Assembly (NCBI GenBank): GCA_963743705.1
Contig: CAVUQS010000012.1
Coordinates: 248,001-312,000 of the forward strand
Direction of reading: 5' to 3'
Length of the DNA stretch: 64,000 nucleotides
Origin: PALSA-243 sp963743705
GTDB lineage: Bacteria; Acidobacteriota; Terriglobia; Bryobacterales; Bryobacteraceae
Position numbers and translations under genes: made by a program
Shown: piece after piece, positions 56,827 to 64,000 of the stretch
How positions within the stretch are numbered: the stretch's first letter is position 1
How the letters are laid out: each line of letters begins with the position of its first letter
The notes under the pieces: generated by a model
Seen by the model: the letters and a program-made list of their open reading frames with translations, nothing else
The model's database searches: none
Told to the model about the DNA's origin: nothing

Positions 56827-57813
56827 ATGGCAGCCCAGCCGGAGTCCGCGACTCAATTCATGCGCGCCGCCATTGCCCGCGCGCGTAAACTGCAAAAAAC
56901 CGTGGTCTTTCCGGAAGGCGGCGACCCGCGCGTGCTCGAAGCCGCTGCGCGGCTGGCCCGCGACGGCGTGCTTAAGCCGGTGCTCGTGGGACCGCGCCCC
57001 GCCAAAACGCCTGAGGGCGTCGCCTTCGCCGACCCTGCCGCCACGCCGCAATTTTCCAAGTACGCCGCCTATTACTATGAGCGGCGCCGCGCCAAAGGCA
57101 TCACGCAAACGGAAGCCGCAGACACCGCGCGCAAGCCGCTCTACTTCGCGGCGCTGATGGTGGGCTTGGGAGAGGCCGATGGCTTCGTGGGCGGCGCCGC
57201 AAACACAACCGCCAATACGGTGCGGGCGGCGCTTCACGCAATCGGACCGCACGCCCACGCCAAGCTGGTTTCGAGCGTGTACGTGATGGCGCTGCAGGAT
57301 TGTTCGCTAGGACACAACGGCCTAATGGCCTTCGCCGATTGCGCCGTGGTCATCGACCCCTGCGCGATCGAGCTCGCCGATATCGCCATGGCCACAGCCA
57401 CCAGCGCACGCGCCCTGATGAACACCGAACCGGCGGTGGCGCTACTTAGTTTTTCCACCAAAGGAAGCGGCAAGCACGAGCAGGTGAACAAAGTGGTGGA
57501 AGCTCTGCGCATTGTGCGCGAGCGCGCGCCCGAGCTGAACGTCGACGGCGAATTGCAGGCCGACGCGGCCGTTTCGCAGGTGGTGGGCGGTTTGAAGGCC
57601 CCTGGCTCGCGCGTGGCCGGGCGCGCCAACACTCTCATTTTCCCCAACCTCGCTTCGGGCAATATCGCCTGCAAACTGGTGGAGCGTCTGGGCGGCGCGG
57701 CCGCCATTGGACCGTTCCTACAAGGGCTCGCCAAGCCCGCCAACGACCTTTCGCGCGGCTGCTCGGCCGAAGACATTTATAACGTGGCTGTAATTACCGC
57801 GCTGCAATCCTGA
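56827..57813 (+). CDS. pta: Phosphate acetyltransferase, short form
   Basis: A 328-residue PTA_PTB-family enzyme interconverting acetyl-CoA and acetyl phosphate. Seen: KTVVFPEGGDPRVLEAAARL, DGVLKPVLVGPRP, ADGFVGGAANTTANTVRAAL, CSLGHNGLMAFADCAVVIDP, ALLSFSTKGSGKHEQVNKVV and NTLIFPNLASGNIACKLVER. The N-terminal DRTGG domain of long Pta proteins is absent, as in Bacillus-type Pta and EutD. No acetate kinase gene adjoins it. The frame is open back into the tRNA, but the ATG at 56827 matches the family. Confidence 0.92.
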   Translation: MAAQPESATQFMRAAIARARKLQKTVVFPEGGDPRVLEAAARLARDGVLKPVLVGPRPAKTPEGVAFADPAATPQFSKYAAYYYERRRAKGITQTEAADTARKPLYFAALMVGLGEADGFVGGAANTTANTVRAALHAIGPHAHAKLVSSVYVMALQDCSLGHNGLMAFADCAVVIDPCAIELADIAMATATSARALMNTEPAVALLSFSTKGSGKHEQVNKVVEALRIVRERAPELNVDGELQADAAVSQVVGGLKAPGSRVAGRANTLIFPNLASGNIACKLVERLGGAAAIGPFLQGLAKPANDLSRGCSAEDIYNVAVITALQS

Positions 57814-57872
57814 AAATTCCTCTCCCCGCGCACCGCGCTTTAGTAGATACTGGAAGGCCAGAAAGGACGCTC

Positions 57873-58589
57873 ATGCCCTTGGGAAGAAAAGTCGCCGCGG
57901 AATTTATAGGTACATTTTGGTTGGTTTTCGGAGGTTGCGGTAGCGCCGTGATGGCCGCCGCATTCCCCAGTCTCGGGATCGGGTTCTTAGGCGTTGCATT
58001 CGCCTTCGGCCTTACGGTGCTCACCATGGCCTATGCCGTCGGCCATATTTCAGGCGGGCATTTCAACCCCGCGGTCTCTGTCGGATTGATGGTGGGGAAA
58101 CGCTTTCCAGCGTCGGATTTGCTCGGCTACGTCGTGGCGCAAGTGGCGGGCGCGATTGCAGGCGCGGGCGTGCTGTACATAATCGCCAGCGGCAAACCCG
58201 GATTTGAGATCGGCGGTTTTGCGTCCAATGGATTCGCCGAGCACTCGCCCGGCGGTTATTCGATGGTGGCGTGCCTGGTCGCCGAGATCGTGCTGACCTT
58301 CGCGTTCCTGTTTATCATTCTGGGCGCCACGGACAAACGGGCGCCGCAGGGCTTCGCGCCGATCGCCATCGGCCTCGGACTCACACTGATCCATCTCATC
58401 GGAATTCCCGTCACCAATCTTTCGGTGAATCCGGCGCGCAGTACCGGCCCCGCTCTCTTCGCCGGCGGATGGGCGATCGAGCAACTCTGGCTATTCTGGT
58501 TGGCGCCGATCATCGGCGCGGGCATCGCTGGCATCGTCTATCCCATGATTGCCGGAGAGGCTGATAAGGCGCGTTCCGCCGCGGCGTAA
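57873..58589 (+). CDS. aqpZ: Aquaporin Z
   Basis: A 238-residue six-TM water channel with both NPA loops: SGGHFNPAVSVGLMVG and SVNPARSTGPALFAGG. It opens KVAAEFIGTFWLVFGGCGSA, the AqpZ signature, and the second filter Arg is in NPARSTGPA. Gates rapid water flux; glycerol-channel marks are absent. AGAAAGGA (57859-57866) lies 6 bases before the ATG. The next gene starts 2 bp after its stop. Confidence 0.94.
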   Translation: MPLGRKVAAEFIGTFWLVFGGCGSAVMAAAFPSLGIGFLGVAFAFGLTVLTMAYAVGHISGGHFNPAVSVGLMVGKRFPASDLLGYVVAQVAGAIAGAGVLYIIASGKPGFEIGGFASNGFAEHSPGGYSMVACLVAEIVLTFAFLFIILGATDKRAPQGFAPIAIGLGLTLIHLIGIPVTNLSVNPARSTGPALFAGGWAIEQLWLFWLAPIIGAGIAGIVYPMIAGEADKARSAAA

Positions 58590-58591
58590 TC

Positions 58592-59788
58592 ATGCGTTTC
58601 CTGATCCTGTTCGTCTGCGCCGCACTAGCCGCGGCGCAGAATCGCATCGTCCTGCAAGCCGGCACAATTCTCGACGGCAAAGGCGGCGTGCTCCACAATC
58701 AGCAGATCGCCATCGAAGGCGGCCGCATTGTATCGGTAGGCAGCGGATCCGCGAAGGCCGATTACGACCTCCGCGGACTCACTGTAATGCCAGGCTGGAT
58801 CGACACTCACATCCATCTCAACTGGCACATGGATGCCAACCACAAATCGGTTTCGGGCGGCGGTAAACCCGAAGACATGGCGCTCTACACGGAAGCCGAC
58901 GCCTGGATGACGCTGCAAGGCGGGTTCACCACAGTGCAAAGCGTCGGCAGCGCCGTCGATGCCTTCGTGCGCGACCGCATCAACGAAGGCGTAATTCCTG
59001 GGCCGCGCGTGTTGACGTCGCTGCTGCAGATTCAGGGCATGGCCGGAGGGCGCGGCAATCAGCGCGCACGCACGGTTGACGAACTGCGCGAGACGGTTCG
59101 CAAAGCCAAAGCGGACGGCGCCGATGTGATCAAGCTTTTCGCCACCAGCGGGCTCGGCGCGGGCGGCGACCAGAGCATGACCGACGAACAGATTCGAGCG
59201 GTCTGCGGCGAAGCGAAGACGGTAGGATTGCGTTCGGTGGTGCACGCCATCGGCGATGCGGGAGCGCGGGCTTCCGTGTTGGCCGGATGCACATCCATCG
59301 AGCACGGCACCTTCCTCAAGAACGAGACGCTGGACCTGATGGCACAGCGCGGAACGTTCTTCGACCCGAACCTGCTCGTGCTGCACAACTATCTCGAGAA
59401 CAAAGACGCGTATACCTTCACCGCAGAACAGCTCGAAACGCTGCGCAAAGGCCTGGCGCCGACGGAAGACGTGATCCGCCGCGCTCGCGCGCGTCATATC
59501 AAGCTCTCATTTGGCACGGACGCTGTTGCCGGCGCGCACGGCCGCAATGCCGAGGAGTTCATCTATCGCGTGAAGGATGCCGAAGAAAAACCGATGGACG
59601 CCATCGCAAGCGCGACTTCGGTTTCGGCCGATTCGCTCGGAATGGGCAAGGAGATCGGCACTCTCGCGGCTGGTTTTCAGGCGGATTTAGTCGCGGTAGC
59701 GGGGGACCCGCTGACGGATATCACCGCCGTACGCCGCGTAGTCTTCGTGATGCGGGCCGGCAAGGTTTACAAAAACGTGGCGCGTTAG
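58592..59788 (+). CDS. Imidazolonepropionase-like amidohydrolase, exported
   Basis: A 398-residue metal-dependent hydrolase with signal peptide MRFLILFVCAALAAA. Motifs: PGWIDTHIHLNWHMD (metal HxH), ADVIKLFATSGLGAGGDQSM (Lys), VVHAIGDAGARASVLAGCTS, IEHGTFL, and SFGTDAVAGAHGRN (Asp). The family covers prolidase-like and dipeptidase-like exported enzymes in Acidobacteria; the substrate is unknown. It starts 2 bp after aqpZ. It is in a different subgroup from the YtcJ-like enzyme of the phosphonate operon. Confidence 0.87.
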   Translation: MRFLILFVCAALAAAQNRIVLQAGTILDGKGGVLHNQQIAIEGGRIVSVGSGSAKADYDLRGLTVMPGWIDTHIHLNWHMDANHKSVSGGGKPEDMALYTEADAWMTLQGGFTTVQSVGSAVDAFVRDRINEGVIPGPRVLTSLLQIQGMAGGRGNQRARTVDELRETVRKAKADGADVIKLFATSGLGAGGDQSMTDEQIRAVCGEAKTVGLRSVVHAIGDAGARASVLAGCTSIEHGTFLKNETLDLMAQRGTFFDPNLLVLHNYLENKDAYTFTAEQLETLRKGLAPTEDVIRRARARHIKLSFGTDAVAGAHGRNAEEFIYRVKDAEEKPMDAIASATSVSADSLGMGKEIGTLAAGFQADLVAVAGDPLTDITAVRRVVFVMRAGKVYKNVAR

Positions 59789-59792
59789 CGGC

Positions 59793-60395
59793 TCAATTCC
59801 CTACGCTCAACACATCGAAGTGAAAGCGGTGTGGAGGGAATAGCGACGCCTGTTCCGGCGCGAGGTGCGACCAGGTATCGTAAGCCGCTAGCGAGACTGC
59901 CGAATTCAAGTAAAAGAGAAACTGGCTCGATACGCAATCGACCGGTGGCGGCTGGCGAAACGCGAGACGCATGCCTACCGCGCGCTGTAGCCCGACTCCC
60001 TGCGTCGGAATTCCTTTTTCCAATAGCAACGCTACGAAGCTCGCGCGGCTGGCGTGCGGCCAGACATCCGGGTGAAGCAATTTGCGCAGCACGCCTTCGG
60101 ATTCGAAGGTGATCTCACACTGCTTGATCCACTCGATCACCGAATCGCCCCACGACCAGTGCGCGATCAGCCCCTTGTATTGTTCGGCCAATTGCAACGC
60201 CAGTTCGAATTTGCGCCGCTCGATTTCGCCTTCATCCGCGTCCTGTGCGGCAAGCATGTCCTCCGCCTCGGGCAGGATCGATTGCAGATCGCACGCGGCC
60301 TCACCGCGCGCATGCTCCGCGGCCCAATGCAGCAGCAACGGAGGAAGCTCATGAATCTTAGCGCCTGGTATTTCGATGTATCTCCCGCCGCTCAT
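59793..60395 (-). CDS. Hypothetical soluble protein
   Basis: A 200-residue protein, not of a family I recognise. It is mostly helical: LPPLLLHWAAEHARGEAACD, RRKFELALQLAEQYKGLIAH, WSWGDSVIEWIKQCEITFES, RASFVALLLEKGIPTQGVGL. The C-terminus (NSAVSLAAYDTWSHLAPEQA) is less regular. The ATG at 60395 follows a strong GGGAGGTGG ribosome site, so the upstream 36 codons of the open frame are not used. No signal peptide or membrane helix. It is convergent with the amidohydrolase gene, 4 bp away. Confidence 0.75.
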   Translation of the reverse strand: MSGGRYIEIPGAKIHELPPLLLHWAAEHARGEAACDLQSILPEAEDMLAAQDADEGEIERRKFELALQLAEQYKGLIAHWSWGDSVIEWIKQCEITFESEGVLRKLLHPDVWPHASRASFVALLLEKGIPTQGVGLQRAVGMRLAFRQPPPVDCVSSQFLFYLNSAVSLAAYDTWSHLAPEQASLFPPHRFHFDVLSVGN

Positions 60396-60774
60396 ACTCA
60401 CCACCTCCCCTGCACTTATAGACGCAATGCGCAGTCTTGTTCGTTCCAAACTTGTAACACGAGATGGGCTAATTTGAACCACAAAAGTTTGGATGCGGCG
60501 CATTCAGCAAGGTGATTTGCCCGCTGGCAATCGCGCGCGTCTGCTGCCAAAGTTAGCGAACGACCAATGTTTCCGGCGGCAGCACCACGCGCGCATCGGG
60601 ATTGTAATAGTCGTACAGTACCGATGGCGCCGTTCTAACGTGCATGGCATATCGAGGACGAAAGATAAAGCTAAGTTTGGAATCGTTGGCGCGCGGCCAA
60701 AGGTAAAAGGTCACGTGATCGGGCGCGACATCGAACTGATGTCGCGGACCGGCCATGTTATCCTGCGTTTGCCT
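60396..60774. other. 379-bp region between divergent genes, with a gene remnant
   Basis: Holds no complete gene. The right part (60553-60756, minus strand) reads as the C-terminal end of an alpha-2-macroglobulin family protein. The left part, next to the ribosome site at about 60400, probably holds the promoter of the hypothetical gene. No repeat or RNA structure was recognised. Confidence 0.5.
60553..60756 (-). pseudogene. Remnant of an alpha-2-macroglobulin C-terminal (receptor-binding-like) domain
   Basis: A 67-residue minus-strand frame ending in TAA (60553-60555). VAPDHVTFYLWPRANDSKLS, FIFRPRYAMHVRTAPSVLYD and YYNPDARVVLPPETLVV match the end of the A2M receptor-binding domain (pattern VTFYL, LSF, VYDYY). 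A full bacterial A2M gene would extend more than 1000 residues, but the frame upstream of 60756 is simply antisense to the glucokinase. It therefore looks like a truncated leftover; the first Met is probably not a real start. Confidence 0.6.
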
Positions 60775-61716
60775 ATGACCGGATACTCTATCGGCGTCGA
60801 TCTGGGCGGGACCAATCTTCGCGCGGCCGCCATTGATTCTTCAGGCAAGATCCTCGAAAAACTCGCGGGGGCCACTAACTTCTCCGAAGGCCGCGACGCA
60901 GTGATGTCGGATATCGTGGCCGCGATGTCGGCTCTGCGCAACCGCCACGGCGCGCCCGCGCTTGCCGGAATCGGCATCGGCGTCCCCGGCTTCATTCAAT
61001 TTAAGGAAGGCATCGTACGCAACGCGAATAACCTTCCCTTCCTCGAAAATTTCGCCATGCGCGATGCGCTCGAACAGAGCCTGAAATCGATCGTCATTCT
61101 TGAAAACGACGCCAACGCGGCGGCTCTCGGCGAAAAGTGGATCGGCGCCGGACGCGAGACGAACGATCTTGTGCTGCTCACGCTCGGCACCGGCATCGGC
61201 GGCGGCATCATCAGCGGTGGACGCATCCTGCGCGGCTTTCTCGGCATGGCGGGCGAACTGGGGCACATTACGGTGGTTCCCAACGGCAGCCCTTGCGGTT
61301 GCGGTAACCAGGGCTGCGTCGAGAAATACAGCTCGGCTACGGCGATTTCCGCCATGGCGCGCCTGTTGCAGTTGGGCCATGATCTTTCCGCGAAGGAAGT
61401 TTACGACATCGCGCAGAATAGCGACGCGCGCGGCGAGAAGGCCCGCGAAGTGTTCCGCGTTATGGGCGAATCGCTCGGGATCCTGCTCGCCGGTCTCATC
61501 AACACTTTTAATTTTCCGCTCTATCTTCTGAGCGGCGGCATGCTCCCCGCGTGGGACCTCTTCGCACCGCACATGCTGCGCACCGTGGCGCAACGCTCAT
61601 ACATCTTCCGCAGCACCGGCAGCGCCACGCACATCGCTCAGGCGACGCTAGGCAATGAGGCCGGTCTTTACGGCGCAGCGTATTTGCCCTGGGTGGAAGG
61701 CGCCGAGTGCAAGTAA
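60775..61716 (+). CDS. ROK-family glucokinase / sugar kinase
   Basis: A 313-residue ROK protein: YSIGVDLGGTNLRAAAIDSS, GIGIGVPGFIQFKEGIVRNA, ENDANAAALGEKWIGAG with the catalytic Asp, LVLLTLGTGIGGGIISGG, ELGHITV and the ROK zinc motif CGCGNQGCVEKYSS. There is no N-terminal HTH, so it is a kinase and not a NagC-type repressor. Glucose is the most likely substrate. The open frame continues upstream, but the ATG at 60775 matches the family. It precedes xylulokinase by 10 bp. Confidence 0.9.
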   Translation: MTGYSIGVDLGGTNLRAAAIDSSGKILEKLAGATNFSEGRDAVMSDIVAAMSALRNRHGAPALAGIGIGVPGFIQFKEGIVRNANNLPFLENFAMRDALEQSLKSIVILENDANAAALGEKWIGAGRETNDLVLLTLGTGIGGGIISGGRILRGFLGMAGELGHITVVPNGSPCGCGNQGCVEKYSSATAISAMARLLQLGHDLSAKEVYDIAQNSDARGEKAREVFRVMGESLGILLAGLINTFNFPLYLLSGGMLPAWDLFAPHMLRTVAQRSYIFRSTGSATHIAQATLGNEAGLYGAAYLPWVEGAECK

Positions 61717-61726
61717 AATAGGCGCC

Positions 61727-63247
61727 ATGTGGCTTGGAATCGATATTGGCACGGGGGGCTCGCGCGCTCTCCTCGTGGATAGCTCCGGCGCGGTGCGCGC
61801 GGGTTACACCGCGGCGCATGAAGATATGCGCATGGAACGCCCGATGTGGGCTGAGCAGCGCCCTGAAAATTGGTGGGACGCGGCCGTGCAAGCCGTTCGC
61901 GGCGCTCTTGCCGCCGCCGGAATCTCAGGCCGCGAAGTAAAGTGCATTGGCCTCTCCGGCCAAATGCACGGGCTCGTGATGCTCGATTCCGCGGGCCTGG
62001 TCATCCGCCCCTCCCTCATCTGGTGCGATCAACGTTCGCAGGCGCAGGTCGATTTCGTTCATGCGAAGCTCGGGCGCGAAAATGTGCTGCGCTATATCGC
62101 GAACCCGGTGCTGACCGGTTTCACGCTGCCCAAGTTACTCTGGGTGCGCGATCACGAACCCGAAAATTTCGCCCGCGCCCGCAAGGTTCTTCTGCCTAAG
62201 GATTACGTCCGCTACTGCCTCACGGGCGAATTCGCCACCGAAGTCTCCGACGCCTCGGGCACGGCGATGTTCGACGTCGTCAACCGGCGCTGGTCGAACG
62301 AAATGATGGATGGCCTGGGCCTCGACCGTTCGCTGCTCCCGGCCTGCTACGAATCGAGCGAAATTTCGGCCACGATTTCCACCGCGGCAGCCGCGGCCAC
62401 TGGATTAGCCGAAGGCACGCCCGTAGTGGGCGGCGGCGGCGATCAAGCTGCGAGCGCAGTGGGTAACGGCATTGTCGAGCCAGGCATCGTGTCGTGTACG
62501 CTCGGCACTTCCGGGGTGGTCTTCGCGCACATGGAAGAGGTCGCATACGATCCCGGCGGCCGCGTGCATACTTTTTGCCATGCCGTCACCGGCAAATGGC
62601 ACGTGATGGGCGTAACGCAAGGCGCCGGGCTTAGCCTGCAATGGTTCCGCAACCGTCTCGCCCCCGGCATGAACTACGACGCGCTCATGGCCGAAGCCGC
62701 GCAATCTCCCGCCGGCGCGCAGGGGCTCTACTGGCTGCCGTATCTGATGGGTGAGCGCACGCCGCATTTGGACGCCACCGCGCGCGGCGGATGGATCGGA
62801 CTCACCGCCAGCCACGCCCGCGCCGATCTCATCCGCGCGTTGATCGAAGGCGTCTCCTACAGCCAGCGCGATTGCCTCGACATTATCGAGGAACTCGGCA
62901 TTACGGTGACTTCCGTGCGAGCCTCGGGCGGCGGCGCCAAGAGCCCGTTCTGGCGCGGCATCCTCGCCAACGTTTTGCATAAACGCCTCGCCACACTCGA
63001 ATCGCAAGAAGGCTCCGCTTACGGCGCCGCACTACTGGCGATGGTTGGGAGCGGCGAATACGCCACTGTACCCGAAGCCTGCAGCGCCCTGATCCGCGAA
63101 ACCGAATCGATCGACCCCAGCCCCGACGCCGCGTTCTATGAGCAAGGCCACAAGATCTATGCGTCGCTCTACCCGGCGCTGAAGCCTGCGTTCACCGCGA
63201 TCGCGGCGCAACCGGCCGACGCCGCAACTCAAAGCCGGGGCGCCTAA
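61727..63247 (+). CDS. xylB: Xylulokinase (FGGY carbohydrate kinase)
   Basis: A 506-residue FGGY kinase: MWLGIDIGTGGSRALLVDSS, GLSGQMHGLVMLDSAGLVIR, PSLIWCDQRSQAQ, KLLWVRDHEPENFARARKVL, LLPKDYVRYCLTGEF, SDASGTAMFDVVNRRW, VVGGGGDQAASAVGNGIV and RASGGGAKSPFWRGILANVL. These are the xylulokinase-type signatures; the enzyme makes xylulose 5-phosphate. A TAAAAT hexamer ends seven bases before the ATG with no Shine-Dalgarno site. It probably shares regulation with the kinase upstream. No xylose isomerase is seen. Confidence 0.9.
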   Translation: MWLGIDIGTGGSRALLVDSSGAVRAGYTAAHEDMRMERPMWAEQRPENWWDAAVQAVRGALAAAGISGREVKCIGLSGQMHGLVMLDSAGLVIRPSLIWCDQRSQAQVDFVHAKLGRENVLRYIANPVLTGFTLPKLLWVRDHEPENFARARKVLLPKDYVRYCLTGEFATEVSDASGTAMFDVVNRRWSNEMMDGLGLDRSLLPACYESSEISATISTAAAAATGLAEGTPVVGGGGDQAASAVGNGIVEPGIVSCTLGTSGVVFAHMEEVAYDPGGRVHTFCHAVTGKWHVMGVTQGAGLSLQWFRNRLAPGMNYDALMAEAAQSPAGAQGLYWLPYLMGERTPHLDATARGGWIGLTASHARADLIRALIEGVSYSQRDCLDIIEELGITVTSVRASGGGAKSPFWRGILANVLHKRLATLESQEGSAYGAALLAMVGSGEYATVPEACSALIRETESIDPSPDAAFYEQGHKIYASLYPALKPAFTAIAAQPADAATQSRGA

Positions 63248-63270
63248 ACATGGGATAATCGTCTCTTCCC

Positions 63271-63516
63271 ATGAAAGCCCGCGTCTTCGTTTCTCCGAAA
63301 GCCACCGTTCTCGATCCGCAAGGCCAGGCGATCCGGCAGGCATTGCACGGCCTCGGCTATGCGGCCATCGCGGAACTCCGCCAAGGCAAGTTCTTCGACA
63401 TCGACCTGGCCGCCGGCACGTCACCCGATCAGGCGCGCAAAGACCTGGAGGCAATCGCGCACGAAGTGCTGGCGAACCCGGTGATCGAAGACTACCGCGT
63501 CGAGTTGATCGACTGA
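63271..63516 (+). CDS. purS: Phosphoribosylformylglycinamidine synthase subunit PurS
   Basis: An 81-residue PurS: MKARVFVSPKATVLDPQGQA, IRQALHGLGYAAIAELRQGK, FFDIDLAAGTSPDQARKDLE and NPVIEDYRVELID. PurS bridges the PurL and PurQ subunits in purine synthesis. Normal length. purL and purQ are not in the window. A GATAAT hexamer ends 11 bases before the ATG. Confidence 0.93.
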   Translation: MKARVFVSPKATVLDPQGQAIRQALHGLGYAAIAELRQGKFFDIDLAAGTSPDQARKDLEAIAHEVLANPVIEDYRVELID

Positions 63517-63590
63517 ACCAGGTAATCTCCCGCAAACTTACTGTGATATGAAACGGTACCAGTACGCGCTGATACGCGCGTCATCCCGCC

Positions 63591-63596
63591 TATAAT
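63591..63596 (+). promoter_or_regulatory. TATAAT -10 element of glmS
   Basis: A consensus TATAAT ends seven bases before the glmS ATG (63604). No clear -35 or Shine-Dalgarno site is present, so the transcript would be nearly leaderless. Confidence 0.5.
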
Positions 63597-63603
63597 TGAG
63601 TTT

Positions 63604-64000
63604 ATGTGCGGAATTGTGGGCTATATCGGGCGGCATCGCGCCGTTCCTATCATTCTTGAAGGCCTCAAACGTCTCGAATATCGCGGCTATGATTCCGCCG
63701 GTCTCGCGGTGTATTGCGATGACGATCAACTTGCCATCCGCCGCGCCAAGGGCAAGCTGCGCAATCTGGAAGATGTTGTTCAGTTGAGCCCGGTCGATGG
63801 CTCTTTCGGCATCGGCCACACCCGTTGGGCCACGCACGGACGTCCCACCGAAGAGAACGCGCATCCGCATCGTGATTGCAAGGGCGATTTGGTTGTGGTG
63901 CACAACGGCATCGTCGAAAACTATCTGCCGCTCAAGCACCAACTCGAAACCGAAGGCCATAAATTCGTCACCGAGACCGACACTGAAGTCATCGCGCACC
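63604..64000 (+). CDS. glmS: Glutamine--fructose-6-phosphate aminotransferase, N-terminal part (cut by window end)
   Basis: The first 132 codons of GlmS: MCGIVGYIGRHRAVPIILEG with the N-terminal nucleophile Cys2, GLKRLEYRGYDSAGLAVYCD, GIGHTRWATHGRPTEENAHP, VVHNGIVENYLPLKHQLETE and TETDTEVIAH. This is the glutamine amidohydrolase domain; the isomerase domain lies beyond the window. GlmS makes glucosamine 6-phosphate for peptidoglycan and lipid A. No ribozyme is expected or seen upstream. Confidence 0.95.
   Translation, partial: MCGIVGYIGRHRAVPIILEGLKRLEYRGYDSAGLAVYCDDDQLAIRRAKGKLRNLEDVVQLSPVDGSFGIGHTRWATHGRPTEENAHPHRDCKGDLVVVHNGIVENYLPLKHQLETEGHKFVTETDTEVIAH

Noticed and set aside
1..64000. 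CRISPR arrays, prophage genes, complete insertion sequences or defence systems
   Set aside because: No regularly spaced repeats, transposase, integrase, cas or restriction genes were found on either strand.

Overview
The window looks like chromosomal DNA from an Acidobacteriota bacterium of the Bryobacter/Solibacter type. This is inferred from gene families, not from a marker gene: a secreted protein ending in the TIGR03437 domain, three ADOP-type FtsX/MacB permeases (two paired with PadR regulators), an Oar-like TonB-dependent receptor with a carboxypeptidase-regulatory N-terminus, LpxD (so a Gram-negative envelope), many small secreted proteins, and high GC. No phage, insertion sequence with a transposase, CRISPR array or rRNA was seen. 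One tRNA, tRNA-Lys(UUU), is present.

Layout. 1-10 kb: truncated Ig-repeat surface protein, NtrC-type regulator, outer-membrane barrel, DUF892 ferritin-like protein, MscS channel, SYLF protein, and a first ADOP permease that carries a compensated double frameshift. 10-13 kb: small HTH protein, a phosphodiesterase-fold protein that has lost most metal ligands, and pyrD. 12.7-21.2 kb (minus strand): a compact operon of OPA-family transporter, phnX, TonB-dependent receptor, YtcJ-like amidohydrolase and phnW, read as a 2-aminoethylphosphonate utilisation unit. 21-26 kb: acidobacterial membrane protein, then rhomboid / cationic mini-protein / DUF1223 / msrB / hemB. 25.8-27.7 kb: a minimal bacterial microcompartment locus (class II aldolase, one BMC-H, three BMC-P). 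28-33 kb: a very large flagellin with two candidate sigma-28 promoters, fliD and a small downstream gene. 33-42 kb: NIPSNAP protein, intact PafA-like phosphatase, PilZ-like protein, YceD, PadR plus a frameshifted ADOP permease, LOG protein, lpxD, polytopic membrane protein. 42-46 kb: lepB, selD (with an in-frame UGA read as selenocysteine and a hairpin that fits a bacterial SECIS), pyrF with a one-base frameshift, metallo-beta-lactamase-fold protein. 46-52 kb: His/Cys-rich small secreted protein, outer-membrane protein, intact ADOP permease with PadR, orphan HExxH protein. 52-64 kb: glycosyltransferase, eda, CYTH protein, DUF2203, potassium channel, tRNA-Lys, pta, aqpZ, amidohydrolase, a fossil alpha-2-macroglobulin C-terminus, ROK glucokinase, xylulokinase, purS and the start of glmS.

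How they fit together. The clearest pathway is phosphonate use: outer-membrane entry (TonB receptor), inner-membrane entry (OPA carrier), possible deacylation (amidohydrolase), transamination of 2-aminoethylphosphonate to phosphonoacetaldehyde (PhnW), and C-P bond cleavage to acetaldehyde and phosphate (PhnX). The microcompartment aldolase, Eda, glucokinase, xylulokinase and Pta point to sugar catabolism. The strongest unusual signals are the selenoprotein SelD, the phosphonate operon with its unexplained amidohydrolase, the minimal microcompartment locus with a possible encapsulation peptide on the aldolase, a shared palindrome placed identically before both PadR genes, and the likely pseudoenzyme phosphodiesterase. 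Three genes show frameshifts; at least two of these could be sequence errors.
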